This document shows, piece after piece, positions 46,330 through 57,395 of a DNA stretch of 64,000 bases (its first letter is position 1; the number at the start of each line of letters is the position of its first letter). Location: the NCBI RefSeq assembly GCF_014050145.1, contig NZ_JACFYF010000003.1:186001-250000 (forward strand). Direction: 5' to 3'. The notes under the pieces were generated by a model. That model was not told where the DNA came from. It searched no databases and worked only from the letters and a program-made list of their open reading frames with translations. The translations under genes and the position numbers were made by a program. Origin of the DNA: Vibrio marinisediminis. Lineage in GTDB: Bacteria; Pseudomonadota; Gammaproteobacteria; Enterobacterales; Vibrionaceae.

Positions 46330-46899
46330 TTAATCGCCGTATTGAAATGCTTTGATAACTTGCTTCACGCCTGAAATATTACGTGTGATTTCTGCGGCTT
46401 GGTCAGCATGCTGGCGAGATACGTAGCCAAGCAAAAACACCTCACCATCTTCGGTAATGACTTTGATTTTGATAGCGCTAAGATCATCGTCGGTAACTAA
46501 AGCTGATTTAACCTTAGTGGTAATCCAGCTGTCATGGCTGATCTCACCGAGAGATAGTGGTTGCTTGATGCGCACTTGGTTATGAATTTGTGTGACTCCG
46601 GAAACCTGACGAGCTTGCTGCTCGAACTCATTCAGCAATTGTTCGGTACTGGATTGCCCCATTAACACCACAATTCCCTTGTAAGAGCTTGCTGTGATGC
46701 GTACATGACCTTTATAAGGTGCTTTGTTTGTTAGACCGGCAACTTCAAATTCGATGTTACTGTCATTCCAAATCTCTTTGGTTGTGCGTGTATCAGTGAC
46801 GATATTGACAGTGGTTGCTGCACCAGCGACGAACAAGCCTGCACATCCGGTAGTAGAAAGCAGAATAAGGCTAACAAATAGGGCTTTAACAAATTTCAT
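46330..46899 (-). CDS. dolP: Outer membrane lipoprotein DolP (dual BON domain)
   Basis: A lipoprotein that supports outer membrane integrity and BAM function and localises to division sites in E. coli. It is 189 aa with a lipoprotein signal (cysteine in STTGCAG, about residue 19; the lipobox is not the classical LxGC) and two BON domains (about 45-115 and 120-189), each with the glycine-valine pattern LNEFEQQARQVSGVTQIHN and AAEITRNISGVKQV. It is the last gene of lpoA-yraN-diaA-dolP. Confidence 0.92.
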   Translation of the reverse strand: MKFVKALFVSLILLSTTGCAGLFVAGAATTVNIVTDTRTTKEIWNDSNIEFEVAGLTNKAPYKGHVRITASSYKGIVVLMGQSSTEQLLNEFEQQARQVSGVTQIHNQVRIKQPLSLGEISHDSWITTKVKSALVTDDDLSAIKIKVITEDGEVFLLGYVSRQHADQAAEITRNISGVKQVIKAFQYGD

Positions 46900-46903
46900 T
46901 GGG

Positions 46904-47494
46904 TTACTCTTCGTGTGCTGGGAATAGAACCTGATCTATCAAATCACATAAGCAGTGTAACGTCACCATGTGTACTTCGTGAATTCTTGCCGTTCTGTGA
47001 GATGGAATACGAATTTCGACATCATGCTCACCCAGTAGTCCAGCCATTTCACCACCGTCTTTACCGGTTAAGGCAATAATAGTCATATCGCGAGTAACGG
47101 CAGCCTCCATCGCTTTAATGATGTTTTTGCTGTTACCACTGGTTGAAATGGCCAATAAAATATCACCAGGCTGACCAAAGGCACGTACTTGCTTGGAAAA
47201 AATTTGCTCGTAGTGGTAGTCATTTGCGACCGCTGTCAGGGTGGTATTATCCGAGGTCAGCGCCATCGCTGGTAGGCTTGGGCGTTCTGTTTCGAAACGG
47301 TTAAGCAAGCAGGAAACATACTGCTGCGCATTGGATGAGGAGCCACCGTTACCACAACATAGGATTTTATTACCGTTGAGTAAGCTAGAAACCATCGCTT
47401 GCGCTGCGTGTGTTATCGCATCAGGTAACGCTTCTGCAGCAGCGATTTGGATTTGAATGCTTTCAGTGAAGCTCTCTTTAATGCTTTCGAGCAT
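46904..47494 (-). CDS. diaA: DnaA initiator-associating protein DiaA (SIS domain)
   Basis: Helps DnaA assemble on oriC for timely replication start. It is 196 aa, a single SIS domain with [18 protein letters not shown] (about residues 39-56) and [13 protein letters not shown]. Close paralogues are sedoheptulose-7-phosphate isomerases (GmhA); the genomic context beside yraN, lpoA and dolP supports DiaA. It is four bases from dolP and three from yraN. Confidence 0.93.
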   Translation of the reverse strand: MLESIKESFTESIQIQIAAAEALPDAITHAAQAMVSSLLNGNKILCCGNGGSSSNAQQYVSCLLNRFETERPSLPAMALTSDNTTLTAVANDYHYEQIFSKQVRAFGQPGDILLAISTSGNSKNIIKAMEAAVTRDMTIIALTGKDGGEMAGLLGEHDVEIRIPSHRTARIHEVHMVTLHCLCDLIDQVLFPAHEE

Positions 47495-47497
47495 CAG

Positions 47498-47866
47498 TTA
47501 TCCTTGTGTAATAGCGTTTTTTATCCATTCGACTTGTTCGCCATTTTGGTGAATAGCAATAACGTCGAAACGAATATCAGTTGAGTGAATAGACAAGCCT
47601 TGCTTTAGTAGCCAGATATTGGCTGCTTTTACTATACGTTTTTGTTTGCTAAAAGTAATCGTTTCGGCAGCGTGTCCATATTGTTTATTCTGTCGGTAGC
47701 GCACTTCGACAAAGATGATCGACTCTTTGTCACGCATGATGAGATCGATCTCGCCACCTTTGGTGCGAAAGTTTCGCCCAATTAGTTTGAGTCCGCAAGC
47801 AGCAAGATATTTTTCTGCTTGGGACTCAAAAAAAAGCCCTTTACTGAGTTTGCTCAGCAGTGCCAT
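47498..47866 (-). CDS. yraN: UPF0102 family protein YraN (predicted nuclease fold)
   Basis: A 122-aa member of the YraN family with a restriction-endonuclease-like core: ESQAEKYLAACG, GGEIDLIMRDKESIIFVEVRYR, the latter giving the E-x-D and E-V-R catalytic-type residues. I chose the ATG at 47866 (MALLSKLSKG); it overlaps the 3' end of lpoA by 26 bases. Cellular role is not established. Confidence 0.9.
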   Translation of the reverse strand: MALLSKLSKGLFFESQAEKYLAACGLKLIGRNFRTKGGEIDLIMRDKESIIFVEVRYRQNKQYGHAAETITFSKQKRIVKAANIWLLKQGLSIHSTDIRFDVIAIHQNGEQVEWIKNAITQG

Positions 47867-49664
47867 GTTCAGCCCAGCTGATCTCTCGTTGTACAACACA
47901 ATGATCATCAATGCTGAGTACACCCGTATTACCAGATACTGTCGCACCATGAATTACTTTCATTTGTGGCAGTTGCTCCATGAGTAGATAAGCGTCCATC
48001 CCAAGTGCTTGCAGGCGTTTTTCTGCATTTGAGCCTTTTGGCCACATCTGTGTCATTTGCGCTTCAATCGCAGAGTTTGGTTGAATCAGCAGTGGGATAT
48101 CACTGTACATCACACCGGTAAGGTCTTCGTATTGCTGACGACCACTATTGCTGCGCGAATTTGAGAACAATTTCGGTGGGTTGGTATCCGGGTTAATTGC
48201 CACCTCAATAAACGGCTTGATCAGTGTGAGTTCACTGCTGCCAGCGACAATATAGACCGCATCAACATCACGTCGGCTACGCGGTTGGCTCTCTAATGGA
48301 ATACCAAGTAGCGATTCCATCTGCGCGATGTGCTGCTGGCTATCTTGCAGACCAAATGCAGAGTTGATATTGCGTTGCAGCTGACGTTTATCCGTAAACA
48401 GATTTACTGCCACTTTATTACTGCTGTATTTTTTCCATTCTTGTTCAAAGGCTTCTGCTACGCGCTGACCTAACTTGCCTTGTGGGGCAAGAATCAATGG
48501 ATAGCGGTAGCCTTCTTTGAATAAGTGTTTCGCTGCTTGGGCAACCTCTTGCTCTGGAGAAAGAGCGAGGTAACAGATATTAGTGCCTGGTTGAATCTCA
48601 TCAGGAATATTCAGCGCTAGCATCGGCAAAGGACTGCCCGTATAAGTTTGCGCTTGTTGCAAATTGACGATGTTATTTTTGATTAATGGACCAACAACAA
48701 AGTCGATATTCTTTTCAATAAATGTCTGTTGCAAACCTGCAGGATCGGTGATGTTGGTATCGATAACCGTCAAGGTCGCGTTAGGATCGCGCTCTTTATC
48801 GTTCATCATCTGCAAGATAAAGCCATCGCGGATCAATTGTGCCTGCTTGGCAAACTTGCCAGATAAAGGCAGCAATAGTGCGGTATTCACCGGTTTAGTG
48901 ATCTCAAGCGCTAAGATATCTTGGATCGATTGTGGAGTGTAAAGCGCCGCAGGGTGAGACGGGTTTTCCGTCAGCCACTGCTCTAAAGTGTTTTTTAGTT
49001 GCGGAATGTTGTTGGCTAATGTGGCTTGGTAGATAGCTAACTGTAACCAACCATCAAACTCAGCTTCGTTGGCTGTGGTGGTAAATTGAGTGATTTCCGC
49101 TTCAGGGTATTGAGATAAGTTTTCCCAAATAGCCTGAGCAAGAAAAGCTTGCTGAGATTTATCTTCAAACTCAGATAGCTGAGATAACTCGCGTGCAGCA
49201 GCAAAGTAGTTTTGCTGTTTTGCAAAAATATCAGCACGTAACTGGTGGTAGTCTTTCCACTGTTCGTTGGCTAAACGCCAAGTAGGGCGAAAGTTCAGTA
49301 ATTCGCTAGCTTGGTCAAATTGCTGATTATTATACAGTAGGCTTGCACGGGCTAATTGCCACTCTGCCTGTTGTATGTCAGTCAGTGGTTGACGAGAAAG
49401 GCGAGTAATTAGTCGTTCCGCCTGATTCATGTCATTTGCTTCAACGGCGGCTTTTAACGCCATGATCAACCAATCACTTTGTAGGCTGCCTTCACTGCTG
49501 TCTGCTCGCATTAGGTAATTGGTCACAGACTGAGTCGGATCGAGCGTGATATCGACAGATTTTGACGTCGATGAGGTAGATGAACACGCTGCTAAAACGA
49601 CCGCGAGGGCTACAGGAGTCAGTAAGCGTGGTACACTTAGTCGCTTGTGGTTATTTATGGCCAT
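47841..49664 (-). CDS. lpoA: Penicillin-binding protein activator LpoA
   Basis: An outer membrane lipoprotein that reaches across the periplasm to stimulate PBP1A transpeptidase activity. It is 607 aa with a lipobox LAAC (Cys at about residue 27), an N-terminal TPR-like helical domain (about 40-250), and a C-terminal periplasmic-binding-protein-like domain (about 255-590, starting KPVNTALLLPLSGKFAKQAQ). It heads the leftward operon and is divergent from rsmI by 64 bases. Confidence 0.95.
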   Translation of the reverse strand: MAINNHKRLSVPRLLTPVALAVVLAACSSTSSTSKSVDITLDPTQSVTNYLMRADSSEGSLQSDWLIMALKAAVEANDMNQAERLITRLSRQPLTDIQQAEWQLARASLLYNNQQFDQASELLNFRPTWRLANEQWKDYHQLRADIFAKQQNYFAAARELSQLSEFEDKSQQAFLAQAIWENLSQYPEAEITQFTTTANEAEFDGWLQLAIYQATLANNIPQLKNTLEQWLTENPSHPAALYTPQSIQDILALEITKPVNTALLLPLSGKFAKQAQLIRDGFILQMMNDKERDPNATLTVIDTNITDPAGLQQTFIEKNIDFVVGPLIKNNIVNLQQAQTYTGSPLPMLALNIPDEIQPGTNICYLALSPEQEVAQAAKHLFKEGYRYPLILAPQGKLGQRVAEAFEQEWKKYSSNKVAVNLFTDKRQLQRNINSAFGLQDSQQHIAQMESLLGIPLESQPRSRRDVDAVYIVAGSSELTLIKPFIEVAINPDTNPPKLFSNSRSNSGRQQYEDLTGVMYSDIPLLIQPNSAIEAQMTQMWPKGSNAEKRLQALGMDAYLLMEQLPQMKVIHGATVSGNTGVLSIDDHCVVQREISWAEHGTAEQTQ

Positions 49665-49728
49665 GAGTTCTTCGTTAAATTCCGTATAAGATTATGTCTA
49701 TATTAATCGTTGAAGTGATGCTAAACAA

Positions 49729-50592
49729 ATGACAGATAACAAAACCTTACCTGCACAGATCCCAACTCTCTTTATTGTTCCAACACCAATTGGCAATTTA
49801 GGTGATATTACCCTGCGTGCCATTGACGTTCTAAAAAGTGTCGATCTCATTGCTGCGGAAGATACTCGTCATACTGGTAAGCTTTTAGCTCACTTTAATA
49901 TTTCGACCAAAACCTTTCCATTGCATGATCATAATGAGCAGCAAAAAGCCCAGTTTTTGGTTGAAAAATTATTGTCAGGTCAATCTATTGCATTGGTATC
50001 AGATGCTGGTACTCCACTGATTAGTGATCCAGGATACCATCTCGTTTCACAATGTCGTCAAGCTGGAGTCAAAGTTGTTCCGTTACCTGGTGCTTGTGCC
50101 GTCATTACTGCTCTAAGTGCAGCAGGTCTGCCGTCGGACCGTTTTAGCTTTGAAGGCTTTTTACCACCAAAGAGCAAGGCAAGAAAAGATAAGTTGTTAG
50201 AAATTGCCAAAGTAGAGCGTACTTGTATCTTTTATGAGTCACCTCATCGTATTTTAGACTCTTTAGACGATATGCTCGACATTCTTGGTCCTGAGCGTGA
50301 AGTGGTACTTGCCCGCGAATTAACCAAGACATTTGAAACTTTTCAAGGGTTACCGTTAGGTGAATTGGTTGAGTGGGTTAAGTCTGATGATAACCAACAG
50401 CGTGGTGAAATGGTATTGCTGGTTCATGGTCATCGTGAAGTTGCAGACGATTCATTACCTGATGAAGCCACGCGTTCTTTAGCAATCATGAGCAAAGAAC
50501 TACCATTGAAAAAAGCGGCAGCTCTAACCGCAGAAATTTATAACTTGAAGAAAAATGCACTTTATAAGTGGGGCTTAGAGAACTTAGATTAA
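49729..50592 (+). CDS. rsmI: 16S rRNA (cytidine-1402-2'-O)-methyltransferase RsmI
   Basis: Methylates the ribose of C1402 in 16S rRNA; it partners functionally with RsmH, whose gene lies 950 bases downstream. It is 287 aa, a tetrapyrrole methylase fold with [17 protein letters not shown] (about 17-33), [12 protein letters not shown], and [13 protein letters not shown]. Divergent from lpoA, followed by rnpB. Confidence 0.96.
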   Translation: MTDNKTLPAQIPTLFIVPTPIGNLGDITLRAIDVLKSVDLIAAEDTRHTGKLLAHFNISTKTFPLHDHNEQQKAQFLVEKLLSGQSIALVSDAGTPLISDPGYHLVSQCRQAGVKVVPLPGACAVITALSAAGLPSDRFSFEGFLPPKSKARKDKLLEIAKVERTCIFYESPHRILDSLDDMLDILGPEREVVLARELTKTFETFQGLPLGELVEWVKSDDNQQRGEMVLLVHGHREVADDSLPDEATRSLAIMSKELPLKKAAALTAEIYNLKKNALYKWGLENLD

Positions 50593-50651
50593 TCTAAGTT
50601 GTTGGTAAATTGAGCGGTTGAATATCAATTACAGCAGATTGTGTGATCTTC

Positions 50652-50680
50652 CTAGACACTGTTGGGAGAACTCTATACAA
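50652..50680 (+). promoter_or_regulatory. rnpB promoter
   Basis: -35 TAGACA (50652-50657), 17-base spacer, -10 TACAAT (50675-50680). The predicted start at 50687-50688 coincides with the 5' end of the RNase P RNA, which supports the assignment. Confidence 0.75.
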
Positions 50681-50687
50681 TCCGCTC

Positions 50688-51069
<382 letters not shown>

Positions 51070-51080
51070 CCTTTTGGATT

Positions 51081-51113
51081 CACAAGGCCTCGCATTTATG
51101 TGAGGCCTTTGTG
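51081..51113 (+). terminator. rnpB terminator
   Basis: CACAAGGCCTC, 8-base loop, GAGGCCTTTGTG with one bulged T. The T-tract lies inside the 3' arm rather than beyond it. Confidence 0.7.
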
Positions 51114-51541
51114 ATCCTGAAGCAAAAAAACTAGCGCCGTTTTGCTGCTTCATCTAGTGTCTCAATGACCATTGTTGGAGATTAGCTAAAGCGAACATTT
51201 ACCCATACAGGCGAGGTATGGTAACCTCCTTCGCACTTGAACGGTGGTGGTTTGTTCATACTGATAGAAGAAATGCTCGAGTCTTACTGTTGGGCGTTTT
51301 TTCTGAATGTTGTCAATAAACGGGCTGAATATTGGTTTATTGTGCAGCAACACCTTTTCGAGACCCATTGTGACGCTTTCGTTATAATGGGTTTTTTGCT
51401 TTATATTGACGAAAATTATTTCGTAAGCAATAAACTTAGCGCAATATCACGTGATGCCGCCTTTTGTAAGGTGGCGCTACGTGGTGAAATAAGTACACTG
51501 AGAGTGAGCGCGTATCCATACGCTAGCTAGATGAGATAACT
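51114..51541 (+). promoter_or_regulatory. Gene-free leader/promoter region of the dcw cluster (no mraZ)
   Basis: A 428-base stretch where many gammaproteobacteria carry mraZ. No MraZ-like protein can be read here; a 97-codon open frame at 51237-51530 resembles nothing I know and has no clear ribosome site. Promoter candidates are TATAAT at 51383-51388 with a weak -35, and TTGACG-N17-AATAAA (51406-51434). Leader hairpins are GCCGCCTT-TTGT-AAGGTGGC (51456-51475) and GCGTAT-CC-ATACGC (51510-51523), the latter just before the rsmH start. Confidence 0.5.
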
Positions 51542-52492
51542 ATGACAGAAGCTTTTAAACACATATCTGTATTACTAAATGAATCAATCGATGGATTGGC
51601 GATCAAACCTGATGGTACCTACATCGATGGCACATTTGGTCGCGGCGGTCACAGCCGTACAATCTTATCTAAGCTGGGTGAGAATGGTCGCCTTTTTAGT
51701 ATTGACCGCGATCCTCAAGCCATTGAAGAAGCAAAGAAAATTAATGACCCTCGCTTTACTATTGTCCATGGTCCGTTTTCAGGTATTGCGACATATGCTG
51801 AACAGCACGGTTTAGTTGGTCAAGTTGATGGCGTTCTATTCGACCTAGGTGTTTCTTCACCGCAACTTGATGATGCAGAGCGCGGCTTTAGCTTTATGAA
51901 AGATGGTCCGCTCGATATGCGTATGGATCCAACTTCAGGCATCTCTGTGTCGCAATGGTTAATGGAAGCGGATTTGGATGACATCACTTGGGTTATTCGT
52001 GAGTTTGGTGAAGACAAACACGCTCGCCGTATCGCCAAAGCCATTGTTGCTTACCGTGAAAACGAAGAAAATGAACCATTGACCCGCACAGGTCAACTAG
52101 CAAAATTGATCTCTGATGCGGCGCCAAAAAGCTTCAAAGAGAAAAAGCATCCAGCCACACGTTCATTTCAAGCGTTTCGTATTTATATCAACAGCGAATT
52201 GGAAGAGATTGATACGGCATTAAAAGGTGCTGCAAGCATTCTCGCTCCTGAAGGTCGTTTATCAGTGATCAGTTTCCATTCGTTGGAAGATCGCATGGTG
52301 AAGCGTTTTATTCGCAAAGAAAGCAAAGGTCCTGAAGTGCCACATGGTATTCCTTTGACTGAAGCGCAAATCAAAGCGATGGGCAGTGCCAACCTAAAAG
52401 CGATCGGTAAAGCCATTAAGCCAAGCCAAGACGAAGTGGAAGTGAACACGCGCTCTCGTAGCTCAGTGTTGCGCATTGCAGAAAAACTATAG
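51542..52492 (+). CDS. rsmH: 16S rRNA (cytosine-1402-N4)-methyltransferase RsmH (MraW)
   Basis: Methylates the base of C1402 in 16S rRNA. It is 316 aa with the SAM site [16 protein letters not shown] (about residues 27-42), [18 protein letters not shown], and the C-terminal [15 protein letters not shown]. It is the first gene of the cell-wall/division cluster and is four bases from ftsL. Confidence 0.97.
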   Translation: MTEAFKHISVLLNESIDGLAIKPDGTYIDGTFGRGGHSRTILSKLGENGRLFSIDRDPQAIEEAKKINDPRFTIVHGPFSGIATYAEQHGLVGQVDGVLFDLGVSSPQLDDAERGFSFMKDGPLDMRMDPTSGISVSQWLMEADLDDITWVIREFGEDKHARRIAKAIVAYRENEENEPLTRTGQLAKLISDAAPKSFKEKKHPATRSFQAFRIYINSELEEIDTALKGAASILAPEGRLSVISFHSLEDRMVKRFIRKESKGPEVPHGIPLTEAQIKAMGSANLKAIGKAIKPSQDEVEVNTRSRSSVLRIAEKL

Positions 52493-52495
52493 TCA

Positions 52496-52816
52496 ATGAT
52501 GAACAAAACCACACCCAACCTTGCAAAATTGATTGGACTCGACTTGATTACCATAGGACGCGTTCCTTTGGGGATGTTGCTGCTGATTTTTGCCAGTGCA
52601 ATGGCTGTGGTTTTTACTACCCACCTTACTCGTTCAGCTATCACAGACAAAGATCAAGCCTTAGTGGAACGGGAACGTCTTGATGATGAGTGGCGCAACC
52701 TACTGTTGGAAGAAACGGCGCTGGCTGAGCATAGCCGAGTACAAGCGGTGGCAAAACAAGAGTTAGAAATGAAGCGCCCTGATTCTGATAAAGAAGTGGT
52801 GATTGATTTACCATGA
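52496..52816 (+). CDS. ftsL: Cell division protein FtsL
   Basis: A small bitopic protein of the FtsQLB complex that signals septal synthesis. It is 106 aa with one membrane helix (about 21-42) and a periplasmic leucine-zipper-like coiled coil (about 48-95). Two adjacent ATGs (52496, 52499) are possible starts. It overlaps ftsI by four bases (ATGA). Confidence 0.92.
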   Translation: MMNKTTPNLAKLIGLDLITIGRVPLGMLLLIFASAMAVVFTTHLTRSAITDKDQALVERERLDDEWRNLLLEETALAEHSRVQAVAKQELEMKRPDSDKEVVIDLP

Positions 52817-54537
52817 GTTCTGAAAAAAAAGTCAAACCAGTAGCCAAACCCGCAACTACCGAGCCGCCGCAATTGATTCGTTGGCGCTTTTATCTCGTCA
52901 TTTTCTTCGTTTTTCTTATTTTTGCCGCGTTAGTAGCGAGAATTGGTTATATCCAAATTGTTGAGCCAGACAACCTGATCAAGCAAGGTGATATGCGCTC
53001 TATTCGTGCTAAAACCCTCTATTCAGCGCGCGGTATTATCTCTGATCGTAGTGGTGAGCCACTGGCGGTGAGTGTACCAGTGGAAGCTGTCTGGGCTGAT
53101 CCCGTCACCATTTTCAAAAAAGAAGGTTTAGGTGATGTCGATCGTTGGCATGCGCTAGCAGACGTTCTGGGCTTAGATCGTCAACAGATGCTAGACAAAA
53201 TTAATAACAATAAGTCTCGTCGCTTTATTTACTTGCAGCGTCAGGTTAGCCCTGCGATGGCGAATTACATTCGCGAGCTGAAATTGGCGGGTGTTGGTCT
53301 TAAGCCTGAATCACGTCGTTACTATCCGGCCGGAGAGGTTAGTGCGCACTTAGTGGGTGTGACGGGTATTGATGGTCATGGTTTAGAAGGGGTTGAAAGA
53401 AGCTACGATAAATGGCTTACCGGCGAAGCAGGTAAACGCATTATACGTAAAGATCGCTACGGAAAAGTGGTTGAAAATATCGCCCTAGAAGAGCGAGAAG
53501 AGGGCAAACCGTTAACGCTCACCATTGACCAGCGAGTTCAATCTATTGCTTACCGCGCGATAAAACAAGCCGTTGCCGACTACCGTGCAACGTCAGGTTC
53601 TGCCGTGGTGCTAGATGTAAAAACGGGGGCGGTATTGGCAATGGTGAATGCGCCATCTTATAACCCCAACAATCGTGACGATCTACAATCAGCGAAAATG
53701 CGTAACCGCGTCATTACCGATGCATTTGAACCAGGCTCAACCATTAAGCCTTTTGTGGTGCTTGCAGCCTTAGAAAATGGTGTGGCGGATGAGAATACGG
53801 TTATCGACACCGGTAATGGCATCATGCAAATTGGCGGCAGCCGTGTTCGAGATACCTCTAAGGTAGGTAAAGCGGATTTAACCACGATTTTGAAAAAATC
53901 GAGTAACATCGGTGTGACCAAATTGGCATTGCAGATGCCGCTGGAAGCCTTGCTTGGTATGTATAGTTCCGTTGGCTTTGGTCAACGTTCTGGCTTGAAC
54001 TTAGTCGGGGAGACCGAAGGTATTTTCCCTAATCGCCGCCGCTGGTCACAGTTTGAAATTGCGACGCTTTCATTCGGTTATGGCTTAACGATTACCCCAT
54101 TACAATTGGCGCATGCGTATGCCACCTTGGGTAACTATGGTGAGTATCAGCCAGTTCATATTATTGAAAACAATCAACAGGATTTCTCTCGTCAGGTGAT
54201 TGACGAGAAATACGCCCGCATGGTGCTGGCAATGCTCGAAACAGTAACCCAGCCAGGCGGTACTGCGACAAAAGCAGCCGTTCCAGGTTATCGCGTTGCG
54301 GCAAAAACAGGGACATCACGAAAAGCGATTGCCGGTGGTTATGGCGATGAGTACTTTGCCTATACTGCTGGGGTGGCGCCAGCGAGCGACCCTCGAGTGG
54401 CTTTGGTGGTGATTGTCAATGAGCCGCAAGGTGACAACTACTACGGTGGTTCTGTAGCGGGTCCTGTATTTGCAGAGATCATGAAAGGAACATTGCAAAT
54501 TCTGAACATTGCTCCTGATGAAAACAAATTTAAGTAG
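52813..54537 (+). CDS. ftsI: Septal peptidoglycan transpeptidase FtsI (PBP3)
   Basis: The class B penicillin-binding protein that crosslinks septal wall. It is 574 aa with one N-terminal membrane helix (about 25-47), a pedestal domain, and a transpeptidase domain with SxxK at Ser309-Lys312 (STIK), SxN at Ser363-Asn365, and KTG at 498-500. It is the target of aztreonam and cephalexin. It overlaps ftsL by four bases and is 21 bases from murE. Confidence 0.97.
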   Translation: MSSEKKVKPVAKPATTEPPQLIRWRFYLVIFFVFLIFAALVARIGYIQIVEPDNLIKQGDMRSIRAKTLYSARGIISDRSGEPLAVSVPVEAVWADPVTIFKKEGLGDVDRWHALADVLGLDRQQMLDKINNNKSRRFIYLQRQVSPAMANYIRELKLAGVGLKPESRRYYPAGEVSAHLVGVTGIDGHGLEGVERSYDKWLTGEAGKRIIRKDRYGKVVENIALEEREEGKPLTLTIDQRVQSIAYRAIKQAVADYRATSGSAVVLDVKTGAVLAMVNAPSYNPNNRDDLQSAKMRNRVITDAFEPGSTIKPFVVLAALENGVADENTVIDTGNGIMQIGGSRVRDTSKVGKADLTTILKKSSNIGVTKLALQMPLEALLGMYSSVGFGQRSGLNLVGETEGIFPNRRRWSQFEIATLSFGYGLTITPLQLAHAYATLGNYGEYQPVHIIENNQQDFSRQVIDEKYARMVLAMLETVTQPGGTATKAAVPGYRVAAKTGTSRKAIAGGYGDEYFAYTAGVAPASDPRVALVVIVNEPQGDNYYGGSVAGPVFAEIMKGTLQILNIAPDENKFK

Positions 54538-54558
54538 AAATAGAGTGAGATCGTTTAA

Positions 54559-56037
54559 ATGTCGTTAAGCCTCACAATGAAAGAATTACTCGCGCCTTGG
54601 CTAGATGTAAGCCAAGCTTTTGCTGAAATTGCAGTTCAACAGTTAGAACTCGATAGCAGAAAAGTGGTATCCGGAACCACATTTGTGGCGATAAAAGGGC
54701 ACGCTATCGATGGTCGCCAATTTATTGATTCTGCGATCCACCAAGGTGCCAACGCGATTATTGCACAAGCATGCCAAGCGAAACCGCATGGGTTAGTAGA
54801 GCTGCAAGATGACGTCGCGATTTTTTACCTCACTGACTTAGGAGAACTCCTTTCTCAACTTGCGGGTCGACTTTACGCGCAACACAACAACCAGTTGATT
54901 GGTGTAACAGGGACCAACGGTAAAACCACGATCACTCAGTTGATTGCTCAATGGTTAGAGTTGGTCAATTACCGTGCGGCGGTGATGGGCACCACGGGTA
55001 ACGGTTTTTTAAATGATCTTCTGCCAGCGGCAAATACCACGGGTAATGCGGTCGATGTACAACGCACCATTGCAGAGCTTGCCGAACAAGGCGCTCAATA
55101 TACCGCCCTGGAGGTCTCTTCTCATGGGTTGGTACAAGGGCGAGTAAAAGCGCTTCCATTTGCAGCAGGCGTTTTTACGAACTTAAGCCGTGATCACCTT
55201 GATTACCATGGCACGATGGAAGAGTACGCTGAGGCAAAATTCACCCTGTTTACTCAACATGTTTGTCAGCGTGCGATTATAAACGTCGATGATACGGTTG
55301 GTGCGAAGTGGTTTACTAAGCTAGATAACGCCATTGCGGTTTCACTGCAAGAGCAAAACACCCCTCATTCGGTATGGGCAAAACAAGTTCGCTATTCAGA
55401 GCAAGGTATTGATATTGAATTTGATGGCATGTTTGGTACCGGTCAATTCCATGCTGCTTTGATCGGTGAGTTTAATGCTTCTAATGTGATGCTTGCCCTT
55501 ACTACGCTTCTAGCGCTCGGATTCGATAAGCAGCTACTGCTTGAAACGGCACCGAAACTTGTCCCTGTATTAGGGCGGATGGAGTTGTTTGCCAATCATG
55601 GTAAAGCCAAAGTGGTTGTTGATTACGCTCACACGCCAGATGCATTAGAAAAAGCACTGCAAGCCTTACGCGTACATTGCCAAGGTCAACTATGGGTTAT
55701 TTTTGGCTGTGGTGGTGACCGCGACAAGGGTAAGCGCCCTATGATGGCTGAAATTGGTGAGCGTTTGGCCGATCATGTGATTTTGTCGGATGACAACCCT
55801 CGCAGTGAAGATTCGGCTGAAATCGTCAAAGATATGTTGGCAGGCATGCACTCTGCGCAAAACGCAGTAGTAGAGCACGATCGCTTTAAAGCGCTGCAAT
55901 ACGCAATTGCGCATGCTGATGCTCAAGATATTATTTTATTGGCGGGCAAAGGGCATGAGGATTATCAAGTTCTTGCCAATGAAACCATTCATTATTCAGA
56001 TCGTGAATCGGCTCAACAATTATTAGGATTAATGTGA
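54559..56037 (+). CDS. murE: UDP-MurNAc-L-Ala-D-Glu:meso-diaminopimelate ligase
   Basis: Adds the third residue of the stem peptide. It is 492 aa with the ATP loop [10 protein letters not shown] (about residues 115-124) and the DNPR motif (DDNPRSED, about residues 413-420) that selects meso-diaminopimelate over lysine, so the cell wall is of the Gram-negative DAP type. It overlaps the murF start by one base (TGATG). Confidence 0.97.
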   Translation: MSLSLTMKELLAPWLDVSQAFAEIAVQQLELDSRKVVSGTTFVAIKGHAIDGRQFIDSAIHQGANAIIAQACQAKPHGLVELQDDVAIFYLTDLGELLSQLAGRLYAQHNNQLIGVTGTNGKTTITQLIAQWLELVNYRAAVMGTTGNGFLNDLLPAANTTGNAVDVQRTIAELAEQGAQYTALEVSSHGLVQGRVKALPFAAGVFTNLSRDHLDYHGTMEEYAEAKFTLFTQHVCQRAIINVDDTVGAKWFTKLDNAIAVSLQEQNTPHSVWAKQVRYSEQGIDIEFDGMFGTGQFHAALIGEFNASNVMLALTTLLALGFDKQLLLETAPKLVPVLGRMELFANHGKAKVVVDYAHTPDALEKALQALRVHCQGQLWVIFGCGGDRDKGKRPMMAEIGERLADHVILSDDNPRSEDSAEIVKDMLAGMHSAQNAVVEHDRFKALQYAIAHADAQDIILLAGKGHEDYQVLANETIHYSDRESAQQLLGLM

Positions 56038-57395
56038 TGATTGCAGTGACATTAAGCCAGCTTGCAAATGTACTTGATGCTGAGCTGATTGGACAAGATT
56101 GCCAAATTACTCATGTTTCCACTGACACGCGAAATATTGAATCAGGTGCGCTATTTGTTGCCCTAGTCGGTGAGCGATTTGACGCGCACGATTTTGCTTA
56201 TCAAGCGGTTGAGGCGGGCGCTTCTGCGTTACTCGTCTCCCGTGTGCTTGAACTCGATATTCCGCAGTTAGTGGTTGAAGAGAGTAAATTGGCGTTAGGT
56301 CAGTTAGGGGCTTACATCCATCAACAGTGTGCGACACCGACCGTTGCCATTACCGGTAGTTGCGGTAAAACGACGGTGAAAGAGATGGTTGCCAGTATCA
56401 TGTCGCAACAAGGACAAGTGCTGTTTACCGCGGGTAATTTTAACAATGATATTGGTGTACCTTTAACTCTGCTGCGTTCAACCTTAAGTGATGATTATGC
56501 AGTGATTGAACTGGGTGCCAATCATATCGGTGAGATTGCTTACACTTCTGAGCTGGTGAAACCGGATGTCGCGCTAGTCAATAACGTTGCGGCAGCGCAT
56601 CTAGAGGGTTTTGGTTCCATCGATGGTGTCAAACAAGCCAAAGGTGAGATTTACCAAGGTCTAAAACCCGCAGGCGTGGCGATTGTGAATTTGGAGAGCC
56701 ATGGCGGTGAGCATTGGCAAGCCGCCCTTGCAGATAAACAGGTAAAGACGTTTTCTACACAAGATGCCAGTGCTGACTACTATGCCGATAACATTTCGGT
56801 GAATGAGTCGGGAGAAGCTAATTTTACACTGCATAGTCCGATTGGTAGTCAAAATATCCAGTTGGGGATCATCGGTCGACATAACGTTGCCAATGCATTA
56901 GCGGCGACGGCATTAGCGGTAGAACTGGGGGCAGATCTCACAATGATAGCCTCAGGTTTGGTTCACTTATCAAAAGTGAAAGGTCGAGTGGAAGTTGTCG
57001 AACTAAGCGATACTCTAAAGCTAATTGACGATAGCTATAATGCGAGTGTTCCTGCCATGAAGGCTGCAGCGGATCTGTTAGCTGGATTTAGCGGCACTCG
57101 CTGGCTTATTTTGGGCAATATGGCAGAGTTAGGTGATCAAAGTCTTGAACTTCATCGTCAAGTCGGGGAACATGCAGCCCCACTTAATTTCGAGCAAGTA
57201 CTGACGTATGGCGCTGATGCGAAAGTGATCAGCGAAGTTTGTCAGGGTAAACACTTTGCCTCACATGACAGCATGATTGAATTTATTGTACAGCAGTTGC
57301 CTAATCATTCTGCTCCCCACACTCTGCTAGTAAAAGGCGCGAATAGCGCAGGTATGAGTAAAATTGCAACTGCGTTGAAGGAGATCTATTCATGA
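56037..57395 (+). CDS. murF: UDP-MurNAc-tripeptide:D-alanyl-D-alanine ligase
   Basis: Adds D-Ala-D-Ala to complete the cytoplasmic peptidoglycan precursor. It is 452 aa with the ATP loop [14 protein letters not shown] (about 105-118), unusual only in Cys at the place of the more common Asn, and [11 protein letters not shown] chose the ATG at 56037 in the TGATG overlap with murE; a GTG three bases earlier is also possible. It overlaps mraY by four bases. Confidence 0.96.
   Translation: MIAVTLSQLANVLDAELIGQDCQITHVSTDTRNIESGALFVALVGERFDAHDFAYQAVEAGASALLVSRVLELDIPQLVVEESKLALGQLGAYIHQQCATPTVAITGSCGKTTVKEMVASIMSQQGQVLFTAGNFNNDIGVPLTLLRSTLSDDYAVIELGANHIGEIAYTSELVKPDVALVNNVAAAHLEGFGSIDGVKQAKGEIYQGLKPAGVAIVNLESHGGEHWQAALADKQVKTFSTQDASADYYADNISVNESGEANFTLHSPIGSQNIQLGIIGRHNVANALAATALAVELGADLTMIASGLVHLSKVKGRVEVVELSDTLKLIDDSYNASVPAMKAAADLLAGFSGTRWLILGNMAELGDQSLELHRQVGEHAAPLNFEQVLTYGADAKVISEVCQGKHFASHDSMIEFIVQQLPNHSAPHTLLVKGANSAGMSKIATALKEIYS

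Noticed and set aside
51237-51530. 97-codon open frame between rnpB and rsmH as a possible gene (or mraZ remnant)
   Set aside because: Composition is unlike the neighbours, there is no clear Shine-Dalgarno, the sequence does not resemble MraZ, and the promoter candidates fall inside it.
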